From assembly GCF_004027225.2 (NCBI RefSeq), contig NC_044279.2, forward strand, positions 49,252,744-49,316,743: a stretch of 64,000 nucleotides of DNA, read 5' to 3'. This document shows positions 12,801 to 27,800 of this stretch, piece after piece. Position numbers and translations under genes: made by a program. Position 1 is the stretch's first letter, and every line of letters begins with the position of its first letter. Origin of the DNA: Strigops habroptila. Lineage: Eukaryota > Chordata > Aves > Psittaciformes > Psittacidae. The notes below the pieces were generated by a model. It did not search any database, was not told where the DNA came from, and was given only the letters and a program-made list of their open reading frames with translations.

Positions 12801-15800
12801 GTACAAGAGCGATGCAATACATCAAAGGCACCTTTAGAACTGGTTAGCACAAAAGGAATTTAGAAATGCTCAGAGAGGTTTAGGGTTTGCCTACAACTGC
12901 CAGGTCAAATAAAGTTTATTGCTCATCTTTCCAGATAGTTTGTGAAAGGATTGATTTGTGTAGCCTGAGATTCTTTTGGAGGGCATAGGAAAACCTCAAT
13001 GGCATCTTGAAGTAATGAAACAACATCATAGTTCTGTATTTATATCCATTAATCACTGGGATATTTGAAAATTGGTAACGTAAAATACATAACAGTAAAT
13101 ACAATAACAGTACTTGTTCTAAGAAAGTTGCTTCTTTTTGCATAAATTGGTTTTCTGTTAAATAATTTACTAAGAACTGTCCTTTTTTTTTTTTTTTTTT
13201 TTTTCCCCCTTAGGACACACATTAGCTGAAAAAGTAGCTTGTACACCTGCAAGTGGAGATCCACTGCAATGGCTAAGTGCTCTCAAACATTTAGAATCAG
13301 CATTGAAGCTTTGCAGAGCATCTGCAATGAAAAGAATAGATCTGGAAGCTGAACTTCTTTTTCAGATAGGTAAATAAACCCCTGTTTATACATCATGATA
13401 GCCTTCCTAGGCAATGTTATGCATGTGGCCTCTCTTAAAAAGGAGACATTTCACTGTAAAAATAGAACAGATTGTGATATTTCGAACCCTGTCTAGCTGT
13501 AGATCTCTTGCTTGTGTTTAATATCACAGCAGCGTAGTTCAGGATGCATTATGCAACAAATCATTTCAAACCTGCAGTAGAACTTCTACCTATATGTTAT
13601 CAGGTATCAAAAGGTGTAGCCAATGTGATTAAGGACATTGTAGAAAACTAATTAGCTTCTTTGCATCAGTCTGAACTAACGATGAGAGGCTTAGAAAGTG
13701 TTTCTAATTGATTTAAGAAAGCTAATGAATTACAGTGTTTAAATTTGGATTTTAGTGGCATTATATGTTGCACAGGAGGTGTTGGTTTGTTAAGATCCCA
13801 GCCAAAAAGGCACTCAAGACCTTGTAAAGTATCTCTTAAAATGCCATTTATTGGAGTTTACACTATAAAGAAGAAGGATTGTGTAAATAATCTTATGACC
13901 TTTCAGATGCTGAAAACCCCAAGTTGTGCTGTATTGAATGTGCTTCCAATCAGGGTGTAGCACAACGCGCAGATCTTGTCTGTGGAAAGGTTGCTTCCTT
14001 TTGGTCTTTTGAGCTGTTAGAGGATTTTCTTAAAAGAAAACAATTCTATTAATCATTTCTACTATTAAACAAAAAGCATATTCACATAAGGACTTCTTGC
14101 TGCACTTTCACAGAAAGGGCAGGTGGTTATAAGAGGTACTGAGAAGATGCTGCCAGCAGGCTCTTCTGTGACAGCTAGATGGCTACATTTATGCTGTGGC
14201 TAAGGGATGGGCAGAAAACAACACAGGCCTGAAGGCTGTACTCTGTGTGCAGCACAGTGCAGCACAGAACAGGCCTGTGCCTGTGCATTGACTCCTCCAT
14301 GTACAGTAGTCTTCTAGTTAGGATCACTACACCTTAGAAGTCATTATGATTCCAAAGTTTGATTATTTTAGCTACTCTATAAAGTGATTTGCTGTTCAAG
14401 CATTGTGCATTACCTTTTAAACAAACTGGAAAACATTTTGGTTATCGGGAAGAGAATAGATAATGCACTATGTTGTTCAGCTTTTCTGGAGGGAAAAACA
14501 GGTTTGGTCTTACAGAACAAAAATTACAAAGCCTTGCAAATCTGCTTCCTATATGTCTTTCTTAGGTAAGGTAGAATGCCAGATAAATGAAGCAAGCAAT
14601 AGCAAGTCATCTCGAGCTGTTGAAACCCTGATGGAAGCTATAAAACTCAGCCAGCAACATGATCAAAAATATGAGTAAGAAACTAGCTATATAACTCACA
14701 AAATAATTTTAATCACAAATTAATATATTTTTTTGTCCATTTTTTGAGATTTGGTGTGGGACTTCTATTATGAAGTATCTTTTATGTTCTGGACACTTTT
14801 CTTCTGTTGCAGTATAGAAGAGCTACTGTTTATTTATTCTTTTATTTAAAACAAATGCTGAGAACATGTAAAAGCATATTTTAGAGTATACAAAGTTACA
14901 GCTTTCTGTTCTATTTCCAAATTTGTACCCTCTCTGCCAACACCAGGAACAGAGCTATCAATTAAGCAGGGATTTTATTCATATTTCAGAAGATGAGCTG
15001 TGGTCTGCCCCCTTCCAGATAATAGAAATCCAGCTTGAAAAGGTTAGCAGCCAGAAACAGTCAGAAGAACAGAGGCAGAAGGAGCATAGGAAATGTGTTT
15101 GTAATAGATAGCAGGACAGTGACTTTGGCATTAGTTATCAGTGTAGAAGATGCCTGAAGAGCTGAGCCAAGCCAGCCAATAAATTCTGTCAAGCAACTCT
15201 GATACATTGGACTTTAGTTTTTTTAGTTTCTTGACCAGTCTTAATGACTAATGTGCCATGTCTGGTTACAGACAGTGTAAAGGCAGCAATTTAGCTTGCT
15301 TGTTTGGGTATTCTGTTACTTAAGTTAATGAACCAGAACTCTGAACACAGAAGCAGTAGCATAGTAATAAACCTCTACAAGCAGCGAGCATGATGGAAGA
15401 TAGCACAGAAATGGACTGTGGTGATGTTTTGCAAGTTTAATTTGTTACACTTCTTTAATTTGCTACTGTTTTTCTAAAAGAATGTACAGCAACATCGATG
15501 GACCTTGGCTTTCTTATTTTAGAGAGCTGAACGTCCAGATTGCCTCTGGTATCTATGGGATTGTTTAATTAAAGTTGTTTCTTCATGTCTCAAATCCTTT
15601 ATTGTTAGCAAGACTAGAAAGTTAACTAAATTGTCACCAAGTGCAGAACTTGCCATCCTCCCACTTAGTTTGCCTTATTTTGAACTGTACAGCACTCTTC
15701 GACTTTTGTGTTTTGCTTTACACAGATCATACCAAAGCTGGAATTTATTGTACTATGTAAACAGCCAAGTTTGTGCAATATGTCTCTGTCAATAATAGTA

Positions 15801-18800
15801 ATTACATGAGCAGGAGTTAGTTGCTATGCTTAGGAACACTAATTCATAGGGGAGATCTGGAGAGATCTCCCAAGCCAGGAGGAACCTGCATAAAAAGACT
15901 CTTATAAACCTATACGGAATAGAAATGTTGGAGAAGTTCTCCAGATATAGTGATTTTTAGCAATTTGAGGAAAGTAATTCTGCCCCTCTACTCCGCTCTG
16001 GTGAGATCCCACCTGGAGTACTGCATTCAGCTGTGGAGTCCTCAGTACAGGATAGACATGGACCTGTTGGAGCAGGTCACTGTATATATTTTTGCTCATT
16101 CTTGAAAGAGTTTGACTGAAGACTCATATCCAATTTCAGCCACAGAGGTTTAAGGGAAATGAGAACAATGGATATATGCCTTAACTTGAAGAAGGAAGAA
16201 CAACTCATACAGATTCTGTACAGAAAGATCATTTCCCTTGCAGAATTACAGTTTTCTTACTAAATGTTTGCTATTTATTTATGGAATATTTGTTGCACAT
16301 AATGCAACTTATATTTGACATACACTTTAAGTAGATTATGAGGGCTGGATGAATGATTTATTTGGTGAGACTGCCTAGTCTTATGCAGGAGTCTGTATCA
16401 TTGCAGTGCTTACTTTGATAGTAACAATGATTGATCTGTGTGTTGTTTCTTACAGGTTAATAAGAAGATCATACCTTGAAATAGCACTATTATATTTGCA
16501 TTTTGCCACAAATAATGAGGATATGTCACAGACAGATAAGATGGTGCCTTCCAAATCAAACGTATGTTTTCTATCTTTTGGGTAGTTGCCTCATCAAAGC
16601 AGGAAATGTATTTCTGTTAGAACATCGTGTACCTTGCCAGACATCTACTTACAGTGACTTATAAATCATACTGATACTGAAAATCCTACTAGAAAAATCA
16701 CACAAAGAAATCATATAGCAGAGCAGTAGAATTTTATCTTGTTTGATGTTATTTTTCATGTTTATTGCCTTGAATGATAACATTTAAAATATTTTCTGTA
16801 TAAAATAGGAAGAAATAGAACCAACAGTGTTCTCATTTCTGATTATGTATTAATTAATTTGTACCTTGAAAACGCAACATCATTCAGGACTGACTTTTAA
16901 GTGCCAATATTTATATTTTACCAGATCAGAATTTTTTAGTACAAATCTGCATGACAGCATGAGAAATATAAAAGCCATGTTGAAGTGGCTACAAGCCGTA
17001 GATTCAAAGTATAATGTGTAACATAAGAAGTAATTAAGATTACAGAAAATGGAAAATTATAGCAAAACTGTATACAGTATTGACTACAGTTTAAGCTGCT
17101 CTGAGAAAATTTATAAGGAGCAGTCGGTTAGTATGCTCTGGATAATTTTTTTCAATTTTAGCAATTAATCATGGATTTACAATCAATGCTGATTTTTACA
17201 ACTTGAAAATAAAACAATAATTCTGTAAGTAGGAGGACCTTTGCTTCTTTTTCTGTATTTAAAATATATTTTACCATAATACAGTTAGAATCCTAATTAT
17301 AAACTGGTGTATAATTTTAGACCTCTTCTGGAGAACTCTCTTCTCCTGAGGAGTCTCCAAAATCAGAAGGCTACAAAGTACAAGCCTGGATTGCAGTAAG
17401 AGCAGCTACACAGGTTGGTGGAATATTCTAAAGAGGTAATTTTTATATTTTTTTTAATTTCATCTTATGCTATTTACACAAGCAAACAAGACAATGCAAA
17501 CAAGAGCAAGAATTAAGGTTTCCTGAATTTTCTGGCATGGGTCTTATTTGAGGAAATTAAAATGGACACTGTCTCAGTAGTGCATTTAATCTCTCTTGAA
17601 CAGATCTGGCTCTGTTTGATTCAGTGCAAATAAAACAACACCCTGCCTGATATGTCTACACATGTATTTGACATGTGGGTAGACGGCAGTGGCATCCAGA
17701 TGAGGATATCTGATTTGAAATCTCTTATGTAATAATTAAGCTGTCAGCAGTAACGATTTATTTAAGTATAGATTGTACTATATGTCAAAGAGAAAGAGGG
17801 TATTTCCCTGACTTTTAAAAATATAGTATGTGGAGTAATTAATTTTTTGTCACCATCTTGCTATTCTCAGATTTTAAAATCTATGTAAATATTGTAGTGA
17901 ACAGGTTCTGAATAAAATAAATATTATTTTTAGGTCAGTGAAGCTGTGCTGGATTCTCAGCTATTAATTGGAAAGAAGAGTATTAAAGAACACAGCATGA
18001 AGGATGCAGTGCAACAGAAAATCCCAGAATTTGCTTCCATGGATCTTCTTGCTTCATACAGAGATTTTTTGTCTGGTATTCCTTTATACTTCTTAGTAAT
18101 ATTCGAACATTAACTACTAAATGATATATGTCATGTAAACTAGTAATACATTTAATATATAATTTTCATTTATGAAAAATTATAAGTCAAATTTGGAAAG
18201 TAAAAGCAAAGTTATCTGCCTGGATACTATATTCTAAAATTCAAAGTCTATGTAATAAAAAAAAAAGATTCACTGTTTTTCCTGTCCAATGGATTAACAT
18301 TTAGAGATGCTTCCATTAGCTTGGTATAACTTTGCCTTTGCCTGGTTTATTTCCAACTTTTGCATTTATTTTACATCTAATGGGGTTGATGAAATGGAAG
18401 CTTTTGATTTAAAAATAAATCAGTTGAAGTAGGAATTCTGGGATATTGGTTACCAGATGTTATATAAACACTAAGACAAAATATCTATATTTATTTTTAA
18501 ACTGGGCACCATTAATTTAGTGATAAAATTTTGGTTCAGTGGCTTAATTTCAGTCATCCCAAGTGACTGACAAAGATTGAATTGCTCTGCCTGATAGTTC
18601 CTGGCAAAGCTGAGCAATGTCTGCTTACTGTACAGTGTTTAAACATATGTGTTTTGATTGGTTTGTGAAAACAAGTGTTGTATGCTAAGACTTTCCATCA
18701 ATCTGATTGTTTTGTACTAGCTCCATTTGCTTGTAATTACAGATCATTTTTTCTTCTAGCAAATGCAGCAGGTGTTTTTCCTGATAGTTCTGTTAGGCAA

Positions 18801-21800
18801 TACAAAGAAGAATAGAGAATGTAGAAAAGCAATAGTAGGCCAAAATATATAAAGGTAAATTGAAATGGAAATGATCAGCACAGCATGCTAAATATTTTAT
18901 GTAAAACCATTAGTGAAACACATTGTTTAAGTTTCATCTGTAAACAATGTGGCCATTTTAGCTAAATTCTGGTTTTACAATTGACAGTTGAATATCAGGA
19001 ATAATGGAGACATTCAGATTTTGTAGAAGCACACATAATTATTTTCTGGAAGCTTACTATTAGGAATTACTGTAGCATAATGTTTGTCCAGTTTGGAATG
19101 GGAAACAGCAGAATCGTGTAGGCTGTTGAGGAGCCATGTACTAACAGAGTGAAAAAAAAAAAAATAGTGATAGGTATTTTTTCTGATATATTTTTCCTCT
19201 TTTCACATAAGTGTAACTTTTAGGCAACACCAAAAAAAAAAAAAAAGATTTTTTTTTTTTAACTCCATACTTAAGAACACATTTCATTGATAATGTACTT
19301 AGCATCTACAAGGGACTGGTTTGAAGCTAATAAAAATCATTTCAGAGTACCTAACTCTCTATAAACAACTAGGAAGTTCAACTGCTATAGTTAGGACTGA
19401 TGACTGCTACTACAGTTTCCATTTAGTAAGTATCTGCTATTGAACAAAATATAGAAATAGTGGGTTTAATTTAATTCAGAGAGAAAGAGCAAGAGAGAGC
19501 ACCTTGCTCTCTACCCCTTTTAGCTTCTTGAAAGGACAGTCAGATTCCTGACCGTGACCTGAGAAATAATTTCTTTACCAGTTCAAGTAATATTAAAGCA
19601 GAGTAGAAAGAATTTTCCTCCTAACAAAAACATAACGAGGTTCACAAGTTACATTTTTAGTTACAGATTAGTCAATTCCAACACAATGCAGAAATAGCTT
19701 TTGACTTGCAACCATTCTCTTAATGTCTAATGTTGAACTGTTATTGAATTTGCAGATGGATACAATGTTGTCTCTGAAAGTCCCAAAGCATTTTCTACGG
19801 AAACTGAACAAATCATAGAAGACAAGCAGAGACAAAGTGAAGGAACAGAAAGTCTTGCCACCAAGGCCAGACAGAGGAAAGAGACAATAACATGGATTCA
19901 CTTAATTCACTACCACAATTATTTAAAAAGACTTTATAACACAAATCTTCTATTTGGTATGATTTTTTTCTTTCTTCTAGAAAACTGCCATAGATAAGGT
20001 ATTGTTCTTGGGGTCAACAAGAACAAAGGCCATCACCTGAAATAGTCTCATTTTGAGTTCCTTTAGATTGTATAAATGCAAAAAAATCTTCACTGAAATC
20101 AAGATTGATTTTATGTCAGTTTACAAGTGTTGGAAGTGAAGATAATAACTTTTAAAATAATTATTCATAAGCCATCATGATACCAGAAAAAATCTCTCTC
20201 AAAACGCAATTGCTTTTACTATATCTGAAGCATTAAAAAAAAAAAATCATAATCTATATTTATTTTTAGTTCTAGATACATCAGACTTAAGTGACATCAG
20301 AAATAAATCTGTTCAGTTTGGGGTACTATTTATGAGAATTCAGTATAGTGTAAATGGGAAGTCTGAGCATTATTGAATGTGTTTTGACTAAACCCCCAGA
20401 TGTTATGTACATACTTGGTTTATTTCACTGTAAACAAAAGATGGTAATAGATAGGACCTTTCAAACAGCGTAAGAATACATTAATTTCAGGGCCCTAATA
20501 CTACCCATCTACATCTGATAGCCAGCTGCTGGATATACAAGTGATGGCCTGATAGACATACAGGTGCTGCCTAGAAAGAAACCTGGCATCTCTGAAAGTA
20601 ATAATTTCAGAAAGGGTTGGCTTTTTTCCTTGCAGCACCAAATGAAATGAAAGTATTCTACCTCACTACAGAACTATAAGTACAGTAAGGTAACTACAAG
20701 TAGGTTTCAAAATGTACATCTCAGCTGAAGTTACCCGTGATGGAGCCTAGGGAGTGACTCAGCTGATCAGCCACTAGCTGTCTGAATTAGAGTTCTAAGA
20801 GTTCTTAAAGCTTCTTTTGACTGTATTGAATAAATATGCATTTATTCTAATGTGGGTTTAGACATCTAGTGAACATACTGATGCTTATACGTCTAAATTC
20901 AAGTATCTAAACCACAAAAACTACACCTACCATTTTACGCTAGTTTATAACATCTAGACAGAGCTTGTTTCATTATCAGATCTCCAGTGAAAAACTGCAA
21001 TGCAAATAGCATAACCTTGTAATATTTAAGCACAATCAATATAATTGTTGGAAATGCATTTATTTGATATTGGATAGACTTACATATTTTAGTATATTTT
21101 CAAAATTTATGAATGTTGAGTAGCTGTAGAAACCTTACTTTTTAATGGCAGATGATGATGTAATAAAAATCTCTTTTCAAAGCTGCCCCTGACTCAAGAC
21201 CTGGATCATTTTCTGCAAGAGACGGACACCTTAGTTCTGTTTTTGACACAGGGATTGGTCTCCGCATAGCAGAAATGCATTCCTTTCTTGAAAGGCATTT
21301 GGTTCATTATTCAGTGTGTTGTCTTGAGAATTTCCCAGAAGAGTTACATGATGTAGAATTGCCACTTGATAGGCCAGCTGATTCTTCAAAGGTACTTTTT
21401 TCCTTTCTGATGTTTCAAAAATATGTATTATACTTGCATTTCAATCAGATTCTTGGTAGTTCCAATGGTGAGATTTCTGAGAATGCTATAGAAGAATTAA
21501 ATTCATTATGCAGAGGATGAGTGCAAACCCAAAATTCTAGCATAGCAAATGCAAATATCCTTGTGTTACTCATTCCTGCAAAAATTCTCTCTATCCCATT
21601 CCCAGTTAGACGCTAGCAGATTAGTCAGAATGATATTTAAGAAGATTTCATTGTTAGTTAATTAAAAGTCGGCTGTGTTATTTGGTAGGACTGAAGCTTT
21701 TAACCCTGTAGATCTCCCTGTTTCATACCAAAAATGTCCTCCCAATGTAATTTGCGTGTATAAGTGTCTATATTGTTAATTTGGTCTATAATGATTTTCA

Positions 21801-24800
21801 AAAACTATATAATTTATATTTTCTCAAAATTTGTTGAAGGCCTTGTGTGCCAATTTTTTTCACTGACTGTCAGCTGGCTAGAAAATCAATCTTTTCAGAT
21901 CTCTGGCTTGCGAACAGCCTGTTTGAGCTTTCAAATGTAGGCAGCTCAGACTATATTACTCAGAGAAATCTTGAACTGGAATTCTGGAGTCTGCTCTGAC
22001 CATGGCATATGTTTTGAATATTGAATGAAATTCGTTTTTGAAGATCCAACGTAAAAATAATTGTCTTCAAAGTTTCTCCATTCCACTTCTCACATTAATA
22101 ATTATCCTAATACTAAAAAATTAAAGTAACAGGTTACTCTCTATGGTTTATTTTTTACTTATGTTCAGTATTAGATGGATACAGGGGAGCCCTGAGGAGT
22201 GAGAACTGGATATCTTTTAAAAATGAATGAAAATACTTTTGCAAAAGTAGCTCTTCTAGAGTTGGTGAACTTTCTGCAGTGTTGGACAGCATATCATTAC
22301 TCATTTCCCAACAAAGGGCTGACTGTGATGCTGAAAAAATTGTAAATATATGGTATGTGACATTTATAGCAGCCATCGTATATCAAAAATTATTTTACTC
22401 TGTCTAGTCTTTTTTTGACATAATTAGTATTACACTGTCCTAGAATAATAAGCTTCAGAGCTCACTGTCATATTCATGACGGGTGCAAGCTGCATAATCA
22501 TGTGTTAGCTTCACTGTTGTAGACAGCTAACAAGCATAAAGCTCTTACTTTTTTTAATTCTAAGCTTCACTGATTTTTATCCCAACATTTTTAGAAGCTT
22601 TAACTATTCAGGAGGCTGTGTTATTTTAAAAATGTTACTGTAATTTGGTACTAGGATTTTTAACAGTACAAATAGGTAAAGTTTTTGAAAGAATGATTTT
22701 TATGTAAAAGGTTTTTTCACTTACACGTATCTTTGTAATTCTATTTTTGAATCTTGAAGTTTTTTTCAGCTCTGTGTGCCCTGTTACATTTTGCATGCTT
22801 GTTTTTTTATTCCACTCCATGGTAGTATGTAGTACTGGAAACACTTAACTAAGACAGCTTGTTGTTTTCGGGCTTTTCAGAAAGTTGAATAGATATTTAT
22901 GTATTTAATTCAGCAACCCTCCAATTTGGCAACAGCATTTGTAATATCCTTCCTCAAAAAGATTCATTATAATGTAAATAACAAAAGATACAGTTCAGTG
23001 GAAAAAGAAAACATATAGCATGTTTTAGAAAGAAATATATATAATAAAATGCACTTTTAAGAGCTCCAGTTCAAGGGCATGGAATAAATTAGGTTATCCC
23101 CACCTCCATATATGTGTTTTCTTACAATTCTGTTCACACTCCATGCTAGCAGGATAGTGGGTGATTCATTGCCAAACTAAAGATCCTCAATGTAGAAGAT
23201 CCTTGCAGGAGGTGGGTGATCCATGCAACACCTCATGGCATACCACAGGTTATGGCCGCTGTTATCACTGCCTCAGTGTTTTGAGTCTGTGGCATGGATC
23301 ATCCCCAGTTAATTGTTCCATGCCAAACTGAAGACATATCCATATGCTCGAATGCATGACTTCAGGTTTATCTTCACTTCTATATTTTGAAGTGGGATGG
23401 GAACTGGCTTTATGAAGTAAGATTATGTCAGTGTGCAAAATCCATCACCTGGGTTTACTGTCCTGTATTCAGTCAGGAGCAGTATTTTCTGAAAATGAAG
23501 TGGTTAAAATTCTCCAGCTTTTTTCAGCAATGAACGTTCAAAATTAAAAAGAACTAACTGCCCAGGCAGCTGTTTTCAGTGTCCACATTTTGGAACCCGT
23601 GATGGAGACACTAACAACCTTTTCAAACACCTTCAGCACTCCGCCAGATTGTCACTGTTTGAACTCCTCTGCTCTTTCCAGAAATATCTAATGCTTTAAA
23701 AAGTAGAAAAAGTATGGCACTGTTCAGCCTTTAAATTAAATATTTTACCTTTTTTTTTTTTTTTTAAAAAAGAAAGCTTTTATTCATGAATGGATGTTGG
23801 TTTACAATATTCTTACATTACTTCCCTGGTAAATGACAGCCAAACAGTAACTATCTAATGAATAATCAGCTAATTTTCCATACATATTTTAGTAAATGCG
23901 ACATATGACAAATCCTCACAAATTAAGTTACTGACTGTTCAGTAGGTATCACCCTTCGTTAATTGCACAGCTAATAAGAAAACAAATAGGTAAATATAAA
24001 TAAAGCATTAGTTTAACATTCTAATTACTATTTTATTTATTGGTATGTATAGCTGAAAAATTACTTCTTCAGCACTACATTTTGTATGGTCACCACGTCA
24101 AATACTATCTTTCAGCAGAAAATGTAATGCCATAAGGAAAATAAGTCAAAGGTAACAATTGTTATTGTAGGTGTCTCTAAGTCAGCCCAGAGAGTCCTTT
24201 GCATCACCTTTGAAATGTCTCATCATGTGGACTTTGACAAGCCTTAACTTGTGTCCTGGTCAAATGGGCACCTTTTAAAATTATCCATTTACCTAAATAA
24301 GCATGTATTTATGTGGGCGTGAAAGTCATACTAATTCTAGAAGACACTAGATTATAACAGATTTGGCATGTTACACTAGAAAAAAAGCAACTTATAATTT
24401 TCTTCTGTGTTTCAGGTGTCTCTTGAAATTACTGGAACTACACCAACGATGTCACGGGTGGGAATAGCTTCTCCAGTTTCTGTCATCGCAGAAGCAGAGA
24501 GTCAGATGGAGAGGAGGGCAGCAAATGCTTCAAATAAGGAAATTAACATTCAGTGGTACATTCCTTCTCTGGCAAAGCCATCCAACGATACAGAGACTAA
24601 GGTATAACTGCACCAAAACAGTTTCTTAGGTATTGGAACAAATTAAGTCTCATTTCCAATGAATATTTGTGTTATGCCTGATCAGCTTTTTAATTGAATT
24701 ATACATATGCTGATTGGCAAGCTGGACAACAGCTGTGCTGCAAACCTGCTGTGCAGGACAAACAGAATGCAGGTTTTTCGGACAGTTTTTTGGTGGGAGG

Positions 24801-27800
24801 CCAAAGAAATACTTTGGTGACCATATAGAGCTTCCAGGCCATGTTGTATTCATGCCTGTTGCAGATTCTTGATGTCTTTAAGACCTCCACTCTGTTAAGT
24901 TTGGTTAAAGCTGATGAATGCATTCAAACAATACTATTTGGTGGGAAGCTGTTGGAAAATCAAAGATACATTTATAGAAGGAAAATGGAATCTTGTAAAC
25001 CTTATTTCTCTAAGAAGTCAGAGTAAACATGAAAGATGAGAGAGATTGGAAGATTGCAAAAAGCAATAGGCTAAGACATGGAATTTGTTTTATTTTTAAA
25101 CAAGGAAACAACATGTAAGTAAAATTTCTGGTACTGCAATAGAAATTCAAGGTCTCCAAACTTTTTGGCAGAACAAACCAGTATCAAAATTTCTACTAGA
25201 CCTTTTTCATCTCTGTTAGTAAGCCTGGAGAAGAGAAGGCTGTGTGGAGACCTCATAGCAGCCTTCCAATATCTGAAGGGGGCCTACAAGGATGCTGGGA
25301 GGGACCCTTCATCAGGGACTGCACAGGGACAGCACAAGGGATAATGGCTTCGAACTTAAACAGGGGAGATACAGGTTAGATATATGGAAGAAGTTCTTCA
25401 CTGTGAGGGTGGTGAGGCACTGGAACAGGTTGCCCAAGAAGTTGTGAATGCCCCATCCCTGACAGTGTTCAAGGCCAGGTTGGACAGAACCTTGAGCAAC
25501 CTGGTCTAGTGTGAGGTGTCCCTGCCCATGGCATTCTGTGATTCTATGATTCTATGATTCTGTGATTCTATGATTCTATGGTAGAAGCCCTGTGAAATTA
25601 ATGCATATAAGGTACTTTTCAATATAGTTTTGCAGGTTACTTTATCATGACTTTACAGATCCTTACAGATGCAGAGACAGCTCTTGAAAACATTTAATAC
25701 ATGAATACCGTATTCTTGACATTCTCCATATAGTCAAAATATTCAAGGAATCATATTTTCAATCATAATAGAAAACTGTTTCAGTGAAAGATGAGAACAT
25801 TCTATTTCATTTTCTTGTGCTCTTATATTGATACAGCTTTATTAGATTGGTGAGTTATGTGCACTTCATGGATTTAAACCTACTATGATGACAGTCTTGC
25901 ATGAGGCCATATAGCAGATTTAACTAATTACACAGGGCCTTGGGAAATTCAGTAAAAGCTCTCTGTTTCAGCCTACCTAAAGTTAGAACTTTGGACATGA
26001 TCATAAGTGGACTTGATTGACCAGGATCAGGACAACACTGGGATTTTGATGGTGACTCTATGGGGTATAATTAAATTTTTACCCATATAAATTGTATCTA
26101 TAACTAAATTGCTTAAAAACCTATGAAAACTGATGATAGTAGAAATTCATAGGAGTCCACACTCTTCCCTTTTTGGAAAGTCAGTTATCTAAGTCTTCAT
26201 CAGTACACTGTGTTTGATAGTTACTATAATCTAGTATCACTGAAATAGCCCAGGTCTATGATACCATACTGCATTATAGCTCACCGATTCCATCTTTTGC
26301 AGGTTTTGTTGCTTTATGCTTATAATACAGAGCCTGTCAAGGTTACTGACATCAAGAATTTCAGTTCAATGTCTATATTTTCAGGCCACTTGTGGATTCC
26401 ATTGTCTAGGTAAATAATCACTGACTTTATCCTGTTATTTCATGCTACCTTAAAGATCAGTCGACCACTTGACTCGAAGAGCTGTAAATCTTTAAAAGCA
26501 TTCATTTTTGCTTTTCAGAGGTTCTTCATTATAAAAACTGTAAGATGTACACAGCATTAAACCCATCCAACATATGCCTTTTCAGTACATTATCGTTTTA
26601 GTTTTGATTCTTAAAGAACTGAGTAAAATATGCTCATTGTATTACATTGGCATAGAAGCTTAAGAAAACATTAGCAAATCTGAGAAGCAGCCCCAGCAGT
26701 TATTCCCATCCTCTCACTGGATCAGCTACATTCTCTATCCTATATTACAACTCTGAGCATGCAAAAATGTTTCTCAGTTGTAGCCCTAGACTCAGACCTT
26801 CCTTTTACATCCTGGCATTTCTCATTACTTCTTCCTTGTCATTCATCTAGCCTCAGAACTTTTGGAAATGCTAATCAGGTGGAGGGGAAGGAATAACGGG
26901 GCAAGAAGAGTTGCAGCCCCTGCCACCCTTGTGCTGGGTGGATGAGAAAATCTTTTCCTAAAGAGGCATTCTGAAAATACTTCTTCCTACCATTTTTAAT
27001 GCAAAAAGCTAATGCATTATGTATTTCCACTGTCTTTAATGGAAAACTTTTTTTAATTTTATGAGTTTAGTCTTGAAATGAAAGAAAATGTAGAACCTAA
27101 TCAATACGTAATAAAAGCTAGGTCACTTTAATTATAACCCTCAACCATCAAATACTGTTATAATAGCAACAATGAAAAATCTTGTCTTCTTTCAGAATTA
27201 TTTGTTTACGGAGGGAATTATCTAATCTGAAGCAGCAAGTTGAAGTGTTGATGCAAAGTTCTAAAAGCTCGTCTTCAGCTTCAGAACCTACATGTTTCCT
27301 TGAACAAAGTGAAACTTTGGATGTAACTCCTTCAAAAACCCCCAAAATGAATTTTGCAAAAGTGCATCTTGATGAAAAAACAGAAGTAAGTGAGAACGGT
27401 TCTGTTCTTAAATATGTCTGACTTTATTTAAGATGTCTGTTTGGTGAAATAAATGATGACAGGTTACTTGGAAGGCACACATAACAGATTAAAATTCCTT
27501 CACCACTTTCAGGCACTGTTGAAGTATTTTCATTTTTCATTTAATATTTAACTTTTTCTTTTCCTTATATATTGCTTGTCACTTTATAAAAATATCAGGC
27601 ATCTTCACTTCACCTTCCACTTGAAAATAAAGGCTACATCTTCAAGTATATAGATTTGAAAATTGATGCCTAATTTAAAATAATCTCCATTTGGAAATGC
27701 TTGGCAGAGTGTTAAATTAGTATGGTGATCAACCCAAAAGTGCTTTTTAAAAGTCATTTACACATCTCCAATGCAAAATGGACAGTGACGGTTTCTGAAA

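Noticed and set aside
22635..22844. Minus-strand open frame in a CFAP54 intron
   Set aside because: No recognisable protein features and no splice or promoter context.
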